A DNA stretch of 11,083 bases, taken from positions 1-11,083 of the forward strand of contig JAPLWZ010000128.1 of NCBI GenBank assembly GCA_026396335.1. The letters run 5' to 3'. Origin of the DNA: Microcaldota archaeon. GTDB taxonomy: Archaea > Micrarchaeota > Micrarchaeia > Anstonellales > Anstonellaceae. The position numbers were made by a program, and so were the translations under genes. The notes under the pieces are model-generated. The model was given only the letters and a program-made list of their open reading frames with translations, was not told the origin of the DNA and made no database searches. This document shows, one piece after another, positions 6,269-11,083 of the stretch (its first letter is position 1; each line of letters begins with the position of its first letter).

Positions 6269-6433
6269 CTACAAAACGCGCAGGACCTTGGTGCCCTCGG
6301 TCACTTCCACGCGGGAGCCTGTCGGCTTTGCAAGAAGCGCGCCGCAGACCAGGCATTTCAGCTTGGTGGATGCGTTCGCAAACACATTCTGCTCGTTTCC
6401 GCACGCGCACTTCAATCTTAGGAATTTGCTCAT
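6269..6433 (-). CDS. rps27e: Ribosomal protein eS27 (S27e), zinc ribbon with a shortened first knuckle
   Basis: This small-subunit ribosomal protein has 54 residues, the usual core size for archaeal S27e. FLRLKCACGNEQNVF (4-18) and KLKCLVCGALLAKPTG (24-39) are the two halves of the zinc ribbon and the conserved P-T-G turn. The normal first knuckle is C-x-x-C (as in VKCxxCGNEQ); here it is C9-A-C11, one residue shorter, while C27-x-x-C30 is normal. ATG 6433 is chosen because GAGG lies just upstream and the family starts near MSKFLR; the same frame extends to a TTG at 6454 with no support. It is 22 bases after eL44 and 26 before aIF2-alpha. Confidence 0.94.
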   Translation of the reverse strand: MSKFLRLKCACGNEQNVFANASTKLKCLVCGALLAKPTGSRVEVTEGTKVLRVL

Positions 6434-6455
6434 AGTAAAACCTCGTAAACGCAAT

Positions 6456-6737
6456 TTATGCGTTGAACTCCAACTTTTTCTTCGTCCTCGTGCCGATGAT
6501 ACGCTCCTGCTTCTTCTTGCATACCTGGCATTCGAGCATGACCTTCTGGCGGACGCCCTGCTTTTTCACAGGCACCTTGCCTGCGCGCTTGCCTCCGTGG
6601 CCAGTCAGCTTGCGATTGTGCTTCCTCGTGCCGATTGCCATGTGGCGGGCCTTTCCCTTGGATGCAAGCTTGGCCTTGTGGACCGTGTGGTGCTTGCACT
6701 TGGGGCAGTATGCATTCAGTTCCTTTGGATATTTCAT
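6456..6737 (-). CDS. rpl44e: Ribosomal protein eL44 (L44e)
   Basis: This large-subunit ribosomal protein has 93 residues, normal for archaea. It starts MKYPKELNAYCPKCKHHTVHK, with zinc ligands C11 and C14 at the front and C70 and C73 (LECQVCKKK) at the back, all present and normally spaced. The middle is very basic with the typical H-x-G-x-x-R-x-x-K glycine turn (GHGGKRAGK). ATG 6737 is chosen over longer upstream frame extensions because the family begins at MK(Y/F)P and GGTG lies 5 bases upstream. It is 40 bases after the GINS stop and 22 before eS27, within one operon. Confidence 0.96.
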   Translation of the reverse strand: MKYPKELNAYCPKCKHHTVHKAKLASKGKARHMAIGTRKHNRKLTGHGGKRAGKVPVKKQGVRQKVMLECQVCKKKQERIIGTRTKKKLEFNA

Positions 6738-6777
6738 AATAACACCGTTTCCGTTTTTACTTGGCTTTTCAGGCGAG

Positions 6778-7356
6778 TCAGGCGACAGACTCTGCCAGCT
6801 TCCCCTTAAGGAGCCAGTCAGCTTCGGACGAGGGCAGCGCCCCCTCCTCGCCATTCTTGTACGGGCCGAACGTCTCGTTGTTCGCCCCCCTGAAAGCAAG
6901 GACGTCTTTTGTAAATCGCACCTTTTTAAGCATACTGCTTTCCCGCGTCTCTTCCCCAGCCTGCCGCGAGGTGGCATTTTCCGCCCTTTTTGACTCAAAA
7001 CGGGTGAGAATTGAGTTCAGCCGGTTATTTTCCTCCTCGATGACGGCGCAGAACCGGTCGTAAAGGCCGTGCTCTTCGCGGGTCATTACCTCGGTTCCCT
7101 TGTGCTCCCCGCCGCCCCTTATCGCCTTGAAAAGTATCTTTTGCTGGCGGATGAGCGATATTTCGCGGATTATTGCCGTTGCATTCTCGAATTCGTGCAT
7201 CTGCATTACCGAACGGGTGGACTCCATTTCTGAGAATTTCGAATTCAAGAAACCCTGCACTGACGGATAAAAGTCGTCTTGGAGCCTCACAAGGCCAGGG
7301 TTGGCCTTTTCCTCGCGGGCTATGTCACGCAGTTTTTTGTAATCCAAATCCGCCAT
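6778..7356 (-). CDS. gins51: GINS complex subunit, archaeal Gins51/Gins15 type
   Basis: GINS bridges the MCM helicase and the GAN/Cdc45-like nuclease in the archaeal replisome. The 192-residue protein has the A-B domain order of the Gins51/Gins15 (Sld5/Psf1-like) branch. An all-helical A domain (about 4-118) includes DDFYPSVQGFL and ENATAIIREISLIRQQKIL. A charged linker (about 120-142) leads to a small beta B domain (about 143-188), whose strands VRFTKDVLAFRG and ETFGPYKNGEEGALP plus ADWLLKGKLAE match the family's final block. ATG 7356 is clear, with GGGGAG 4 bases upstream and a TATA box about 30 bases upstream. It leads the operon eL44-eS27-aIF2-alpha-nop10-PAC2. With no Gins23 in view, the organism could use a Gins51-only tetramer, as some archaea do; this is inference. 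Confidence 0.9.
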   Translation of the reverse strand: MADLDYKKLRDIAREEKANPGLVRLQDDFYPSVQGFLNSKFSEMESTRSVMQMHEFENATAIIREISLIRQQKILFKAIRGGGEHKGTEVMTREEHGLYDRFCAVIEEENNRLNSILTRFESKRAENATSRQAGEETRESSMLKKVRFTKDVLAFRGANNETFGPYKNGEEGALPSSEADWLLKGKLAESVA

Positions 7357-7380
7357 TCAGCTCCCCTAAATTTCCTGTTA

Positions 7381-7394
7381 CCAAAATATAAAAA
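7381..7394 (-). promoter_or_regulatory. Main promoter (TATA box) of the GINS-ribosomal operon
   Basis: The minus strand reads TTTTTATATTTTGG, centred about 31 bases before the GINS ATG, so the leader would be only about 6 bases. It is the only good box upstream of the GINS-eL44-eS27-aIF2-alpha run and probably drives the whole unit. Confidence 0.55.
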
Positions 7395-7450
7395 GGAGTT
7401 GCCGCGGGAACGCGCAGAAGCGATTGGGATTTTTGGCGTGCCTTTTCCTA

Positions 7451-7460
7451 TTTTAAACCT
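7451..7460 (+). promoter_or_regulatory. TATA-like box of the orphan 189-residue protein gene
   Basis: TTTTAAACCT lies about 34 bases before ATG 7489 in the divergent promoter region (7357-7488). Initiation near 7481 would give a very short leader. A GAGGT sequence at 7474-7478 is the best ribosome site, 10 bases before the ATG. The two signals do not fit together perfectly, so confidence is modest. Confidence 0.35.
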
Positions 7461-7488
7461 TATCCGAGTAGTTGAGGTTGCGACCAAT

Positions 7489-8058
7489 ATGGAAATGCCA
7501 CAAAGGCAGCTAGAGCAACCTAGAGAGCAGAAGCTATCCCCAGCCCGAAGGCCGCGCTTTTCCGCAACGCTACTCGAGAGGGAGACCTCGAAATTCATTG
7601 ACCCTGCAGCAGAAGCCGCAATTGTGCTTCCGCAGCGCGAGGTTGCATCTGCGCCGATTGCCATTGAGCTTGAGAAGCTCGCAAGCGCGCAGCAGGAAGT
7701 GCGTGCGGCTGTGCAGAAGCAGAACGCGCTTTCTTCCTCGATATACGTGCTCCTTGATTTCCTTGCCACCATATTTGCAAAAGTGAAAAAAAGGCTGAAG
7801 GGAAAGCGCGCGCGCCAGAAAATCACGAAGGACGGGCAGCAGGCGCTTGACCAGCTCCGTTATCTTGCTGCGCTTTGCGACGCGACTTCCTGCAGGACAC
7901 CCGAGGAAATACTTGAGGCTGAATCCGCATTCGGCGAGGCTTATTACGAAATAATGAACCTGTCCGCGAACCTCGAGCGGATGAGCGAAAAGGAGCAGTC
8001 GCACCATTTGAGAAGGTACTCAAAGCACATGAGCAGGCTGCTTTCGGTTGCTGATTAG
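7489..8058 (+). CDS. Orphan helical protein with basic segment, unknown function
   Basis: I do not recognise this 189-residue protein. Residues 1-55 are polar and Pro/Arg/Gln-rich, probably disordered. From about 58 it is almost entirely helical: LEKLASAQQEVRAAVQKQ (about 60-78) looks like a coiled coil, then a short hydrophobic stretch (I85-F96), then a very basic run KVKKRLKGKRARQK (98-111). Two more Glu/Arg-rich helices fill residues 112-185, with C130 and C135 between them. The hydrophobic part is too short and too charged at its edges for a certain membrane helix; membrane-surface or nucleic-acid binding are both possible. The frame stays open upstream to 7279, but that part overlaps GINS; ATG 7489 follows promoter-like sequence and is preferred. 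It starts the plus-strand series, with the next gene 13-31 bases on. Confidence 0.7.
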   Translation: MEMPQRQLEQPREQKLSPARRPRFSATLLERETSKFIDPAAEAAIVLPQREVASAPIAIELEKLASAQQEVRAAVQKQNALSSSIYVLLDFLATIFAKVKKRLKGKRARQKITKDGQQALDQLRYLAALCDATSCRTPEEILEAESAFGEAYYEIMNLSANLERMSEKEQSHHLRRYSKHMSRLLSVAD

Positions 8059-8089
8059 AACCAGGTAGGAATTGAACCCGGCGATTCTT

Positions 8090-8533
8090 GTGGACTGGAA
8101 AGCTCATCTTCTATTTGGAATTCTGCTTGGCGCAGCCGTCGCAATTTACATTTTCCATTTTCCCGCTGCAGACACGCTGCGCTTCTGCATCATCGCAGGC
8201 GTTGCGGCGCTCCTTCCTGACCTGGACATCCGAAGCAGCAAAGCGTCGCAGATTACCTATGTGCTTGCGGGTGCCGCGCTTCTTGCCGGCGCAATATATT
8301 TTGCAGGAGGTGCTGCATCAAAAACAGCAGAGTACCTCGTTGCGCTCATAGTGGCATTTTTCGCGCTGGACTTTTTCGTTCGCCCAATGCATAGAGGATT
8401 CATGCACGGGTTTCTTTTCCTGTTTGCTTCAAGCGCGATTGCTTACTTTGCGCTCGGAGGGTTTGTTGCATCAGCATTCCTGATCGGGTATTTCTCGCAT
8501 TTGCTTGCAGACGGCACGTTCAAATTGGCGTAA
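8090..8533 (+). CDS. YdjM/DUF457-like membrane-bound metal-dependent hydrolase
   Basis: This family comprises small integral membrane proteins predicted to be metal-dependent hydrolases; no substrate is established. The 147-residue product has about four membrane helices. It shows the family's polar residues at helix edges: an early His (WKAHLLFG, H6), PDLD (43-46) followed by RSSK, HRGFMHG (101-107) and GYFSHLLADGTF (133-144). The paired His and Asp would form the metal site. GTG 8090 is preferred because the family starts just before the first conserved His; a TTG at 8072 gives six more residues, with AGG 6 bases before it. It follows the orphan helical protein closely and is probably co-transcribed. 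Length is slightly short for the family but no motif is missing. Confidence 0.8.
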   Translation: MDWKAHLLFGILLGAAVAIYIFHFPAADTLRFCIIAGVAALLPDLDIRSSKASQITYVLAGAALLAGAIYFAGGAASKTAEYLVALIVAFFALDFFVRPMHRGFMHGFLFLFASSAIAYFALGGFVASAFLIGYFSHLLADGTFKLA

Positions 8534-8574
8534 ATTGGCATAGACTTTAATTATTTCACAGGGAAGGGAGCAGT

Positions 8575-9099
8575 ATGGCAGAAATTTTTGGCTCAGGCGG
8601 CATGATGGATTCGCTCCTGCTTGCAAAGGCAGCGCTTGCCTGGCTTGCTGTTGCGCTTTTCATTTACTATAAACTATACTGGGACAAAGCGAAGCGCCAT
8701 TTGCCCATCAATTTCTTCTATACCAAATGGAGAACGGTGAGACACGCAGTTGCACTAGGGATTGCGTCGCTCGGTTTTGCAGTTGGGTTTACCGTTGAAT
8801 TGGCAAGCGGCGCACTCGGCATGGCGCCAGATACCGCACTGATTGTATCCTCAGTATCCGAACTTTGCGCATTCATCGCAATACTCTGGGTTTTTATCCA
8901 GTTGGCTCTTGATGACGTACCGCACTTTGCGCACATCAGCGAAACTGCAGGAGTGCAGCTGAAGGCAATGGCGGCACAGAAGCCGAAAATCCAGCAGACT
9001 TCATCGGCTGTCCCCGCAACTGCGAAGCAGTTGCGAATCAAGCTCATTAAAACAAAGGTGATGAGAAAGACAGGAAAAAAGAGCAGAAAGAAGAGGTAG
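8575..9099 (+). CDS. Orphan three-helix membrane protein with strongly basic C-terminal tail
   Basis: This 174-residue protein has no family I recognise. Membrane helices lie at about 13-32, 57-79 and 88-111, with a basic loop between the first two (KAKRHLPINFFYTKWRTVRH). The last 25 residues (about 150-174) are dominated by Lys and Arg and end KKSRKKR. By the positive-inside rule the loop and tail are cytoplasmic. Such a tail could bind nucleic acid, ribosomes or acidic lipid headgroups; nothing in the sequence decides this. ATG 8575 follows GGGAAGGGAG (8561-8570), a good ribosome site. CTTTAATTA about 26 bases upstream may also be a separate TATA box. The gap to the next start is 6 bases, so it is probably in one transcript with the two downstream genes. 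Confidence 0.75.
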   Translation: MAEIFGSGGMMDSLLLAKAALAWLAVALFIYYKLYWDKAKRHLPINFFYTKWRTVRHAVALGIASLGFAVGFTVELASGALGMAPDTALIVSSVSELCAFIAILWVFIQLALDDVPHFAHISETAGVQLKAMAAQKPKIQQTSSAVPATAKQLRIKLIKTKVMRKTGKKSRKKR

Positions 9100-9105
9100 A
9101 TTTGC

Positions 9106-9519
9106 ATGGGATTACTGGATGGATTGCTTGGAAAGGAAGAGGAAAAGCCCGCGAAAGCAGGATTGCCCTTCAACATAACCACGAGTTTGAGGCCCGTGAG
9201 GCTGAATGCGAGGAAAGACAACTGCCTCGAGGTGCTAGTCACCGTAAAGAATGTGACCGATGCGCCTGTAATGACCTCAGTCAGCGCCGAAGTGCCAAAA
9301 TCACTGGGCTTTGAAAACGTCGGATTGACGAAAATAAAGGAAGTCAGGATTGGCGAGCTTCCGGCACACAAGGAAAAGACTTTGAGCTTCTCAGTCTGCG
9401 CATCCTTCCAGACCGCGCCCGGGAACTACTCGGTGCTGATAACGGTGAACCACCACTACAGGGACTACTCGCACGTGCTTAATTACGCGAAGAAAACCGT
9501 AGAGGTACGCGCGGTGTGA
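9106..9519 (+). CDS. Small beta-sandwich (CARDB/Ig-like) protein without signal peptide
   Basis: This 137-residue protein is of uncertain family. A short amphipathic start (MGLLDGLLGK) and a charged linker precede one all-beta domain (about 20-137). LEVLVTVKNVTDAPV (41-55), IGELPAHKEKTLSF (82-95) and APGNYSVLITV (104-114) resemble strands of CARDB/NEW3-like Ig folds, usually found outside cells. Here there is no signal peptide or membrane helix, so the protein should stay in the cytoplasm unless held by its amphipathic end. Two cysteines (C40, C98) and a His/Tyr cluster HHYRDYSHVLNY (116-127) stand out. ATG 9106 has GAGGT (9093-9097) 8 bases upstream, inside the end of the previous gene. Its TGA is 3 bases before the cysS TTG, so translation is probably coupled. 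Confidence 0.75.
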   Translation: MGLLDGLLGKEEEKPAKAGLPFNITTSLRPVRLNARKDNCLEVLVTVKNVTDAPVMTSVSAEVPKSLGFENVGLTKIKEVRIGELPAHKEKTLSFSVCASFQTAPGNYSVLITVNHHYRDYSHVLNYAKKTVEVRAV

Positions 9520-9522
9520 GAT

Positions 9523-10929
9523 TTGCAAATCTACAACACTCTTTCAGGAAAAAAGGAAGCCTTTAGCCCGCAGGAGAAAAAGAAAATCAATATGTATGTG
9601 TGCGGCATCACGCCTTATGACAAGAGCCATCTTGGGCATGCGCGCACGCTCACTTCGTTCGACATCATCCGCCGCTACTTTTCGTTCCGCGGGTTTGCCG
9701 TAACATACGTGCAGAATGTGACTGACATTGATGACAAGATAATCAAGCGCGCGCACGAGAGGAAAATGAAGCCTCTTGAGCTGAGCAAAAAGTACACGCA
9801 TGAGTCTGACAAGGAGTTTGAACTGCTCGGGATAGAAAAACCGACTGCTGCGCCGAAAGTGAGCGAGAATATTCCCGAAATAATCGGGCTGATTGGGAAA
9901 ATTGTGAAGAATGGCTATGCATACGCAACTGATTCCGGAGTTTACTTTGACGTGGAGAAATTCGGCTCCTACGGCGCGCTTTCCCATCAGACAATTGATA
10001 CCGTGAAAGCGGGCGCAAGGATTGAAGTGGATGAAAAGAAGAAGCATCCGGCGGATTTTGCACTTTGGAAATTGGGAGAGGAAGAAGGAGTAACGTTTGA
10101 TTCCCCGTGGGGCAGGGGGCGGCCAGGCTGGCACATTGAGTGCTCTGCCATGAGCACAACACTGCTTGGCGACACGCTCGACATACACGGAGGCGCGCGC
10201 GATTTGATTTTCCCGCACCATGAAAACGAGATTGCGCAAAGCGAGGCTGCCACCGGCAAGGAGTTTGTGAAACTCTGGATGCATACCGGTTTCCTTACTG
10301 TTAACGGCGAGAAAATGGCAAAATCGCTTGGGAACTTCATCACAATCGAGGATGCACTGCAGAAATACAAGTATACCCCGCAGCAGATCAGGATGTTCTT
10401 TGCTGCTACGCATTACAGGTCACCGATTGATTTTTCGGAAAGTGCTATTGAGGCGGCAGGAAAGTCGCTATCTACTCTGCATTCTGCAATACACGCTGCA
10501 AAAAGCTACCCGCTCCCCGCAAGCGGCAATGCAAAATTGAGTGAGGCTGCGCACGAGGCGGAAAAGAAGTTTGATGATGCGATGGATGACGACTTTGACG
10601 CGCCCAGTGCGTTTGCAGCGCTGTTCGCGCTTGCAAGGAAAATATCAGGCGCCTGCTCTGAAGGAAGCGCAGGGAAGAACGATGCACTTGTCGCTGCTGC
10701 CACTCTTGAAAAGCTGCTGGGAGTGTTCGGGCTTGAGCCGCACGGGGAGAAGAAACAGGAGAAAGGCGGCATGAGTGACTCGGAAATTGATGCGCTTGTA
10801 AAAAAGCGCGACGAGGCGAGAAAGGCCAAGGATTACGCTGCATCAGACAAGATAAGGAAGGAGCTGGATGGCGCAGGCATAATGCTTGAAGACCGGAAAG
10901 ACAGCACTACTGCGTGGAGAAGGAAGTAA
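9523..10929 (+). CDS. cysS: Cysteinyl-tRNA synthetase
   Basis: This class I enzyme attaches cysteine to tRNA-Cys in two ATP-dependent steps. The 468-residue protein has every key feature. Zinc ligand C27 is in MYVCGITPYD; the HIGH-type ATP motif is HLGH (36-39); YVQNVTDIDDKI (62-73) is typical. The second zinc cysteine is C207 in GWHIECSAM. FPHHENE (230-236) supplies the last zinc ligands (H232, E236). GFLTVNGEKMAKSLGN contains the KMSKS loop as KMAKS (264-268). The C-terminal half is the DALR-type helical bundle, ending in a small Lys-rich anticodon-binding part with ASDKIRKELDGAGI (440-453). Length is normal. The start is TTG 9523, with GGTG overlapping the end of the preceding gene, so coupling is likely. 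Translation up to this TTG matches the family N-terminus (IYNTLSGKKEAF). Confidence 0.97.
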   Translation: MQIYNTLSGKKEAFSPQEKKKINMYVCGITPYDKSHLGHARTLTSFDIIRRYFSFRGFAVTYVQNVTDIDDKIIKRAHERKMKPLELSKKYTHESDKEFELLGIEKPTAAPKVSENIPEIIGLIGKIVKNGYAYATDSGVYFDVEKFGSYGALSHQTIDTVKAGARIEVDEKKKHPADFALWKLGEEEGVTFDSPWGRGRPGWHIECSAMSTTLLGDTLDIHGGARDLIFPHHENEIAQSEAATGKEFVKLWMHTGFLTVNGEKMAKSLGNFITIEDALQKYKYTPQQIRMFFAATHYRSPIDFSESAIEAAGKSLSTLHSAIHAAKSYPLPASGNAKLSEAAHEAEKKFDDAMDDDFDAPSAFAALFALARKISGACSEGSAGKNDALVAAATLEKLLGVFGLEPHGEKKQEKGGMSDSEIDALVKKRDEARKAKDYAASDKIRKELDGAGIMLEDRKDSTTAWRRK

Positions 10930-11008
10930 AATTAAGAAACGAAAAAAGAAAACAGAAAAAGGAATAAGAAAAAATAAAAGAAAAATAAAAAGAATAAAAA
11001 AGAAACTG
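10930..11008 (-). terminator. Long T-rich tract ending the right-edge minus-strand gene
   Basis: This 79-base gap is almost all A and G with a few T on plus, so minus carries many T runs of 4 to 6 bases soon after the TAA at 11020-11022. It is the strongest multi-tract terminator in the window on that strand. For cysS, reading the other way, the only T runs are 11009-11013 and 11017-11021. Confidence 0.55.
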
Positions 11009-11019
11009 TTTTTGCGTTT

Positions 11020-11083
11020 TTAGCCCTGCACGTTGATTTCTGCAGTGTAGGGGTCGTGCTTCAGATACGTCGTGTGACCTGTT
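11020..11083 (-). CDS. C-terminal end of a minus-strand protein cut by the window edge
   Basis: One minus frame is open from the edge to TAA 11022-11020 and encodes 20 residues ending YTAEINVQG. The stop is followed directly by the T-rich terminator region, which supports a real gene end. The alternating polar and hydrophobic residues would suit a final beta strand. Too little is present to name a family. Confidence 0.5.
   Translation of the reverse strand, partial: TGHTTYLKHDPYTAEINVQG

Noticed and set aside
6456..6998. A longer eL44 frame adding 87 residues upstream
   Set aside because: The extension overlaps GINS out of frame, is Arg-rich shadow sequence, and the family begins at MKYP with a ribosome site there.
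7279..7488. Upstream extension of the 189-residue orphan protein by 70 residues
   Set aside because: It overlaps the start of GINS on the other strand and crosses both promoters; no ribosome site supports the first ATG.
9544..10413. A 289-codon open frame on the minus strand opposite cysS
   Set aside because: It lies wholly opposite a certain cysS with all catalytic motifs. Its translation has no recognisable domain and a shadow-type composition.

Overview
The window looks archaeal. It carries an archaeal ribosomal/initiation cluster (eL44, eS27, aIF2-alpha, Nop10, a PAC2-family protein), a GINS replication subunit and CDP-archaeol synthase, the enzyme that makes activated archaeal lipid. 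TATA-like boxes sit about 25-30 bases before many starts, Shine-Dalgarno motifs are GGAGG/GGTGA-like, and gene ends carry T-rich tracts. Small proteins, tight packing and many short orphan membrane proteins would suit a DPANN-type archaeon, but that lineage call is an inference. I see no CRISPR array, tRNA, rRNA, insertion sequence or integrase, and no gene-free stretch longer than 300 bases.

Layout. Bases 1-547 (minus) are the N-terminal part of a protein with an isochorismatase-like cysteine motif, running off the left edge. A divergent promoter region (548-683) separates it from a 533-residue surface protein (plus, 684-2285) with a signal peptide, beta-sandwich ectodomain, one membrane segment and a long charged cytoplasmic tail. 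Convergent to it is a two-gene minus-strand unit: an SppA-type membrane serine protease (2830-3756), translationally coupled to a small membrane-anchored cysteine-rich protein (2330-2833). CDP-archaeol synthase (plus, 3826-4371) is divergent from sppA.

The centre (4413-7356, minus) is one long run transcribed as GINS51 - eL44 - eS27 - aIF2-alpha - nop10 - PAC2. This is the known archaeal neighbourhood that joins replication and translation genes. nop10 is only 52 codons and easily missed. It has a probable promoter of its own, and a perfect 10-bp hairpin precedes it. Two zinc-ribbon proteins of this operon, eS27 and Nop10, have contracted or altered zinc knuckles.

From 7357 a divergent promoter region opens a plus-strand series: an orphan coiled protein (189 aa), a YdjM/DUF457-like membrane metal hydrolase, an orphan membrane protein with a very basic tail (174 aa), a small cytoplasmic beta-sandwich protein (137 aa), and cysteinyl-tRNA synthetase (9523-10929). 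The right end holds a T-rich terminator region and the last 20 codons of another minus-strand gene.

Most identifiable genes are core housekeeping. The parts without a clear explanation are the surface and membrane proteins, the cysteine-rich SppA partner, the altered zinc ribbons and the aIF2-alpha/nop10 hairpin.
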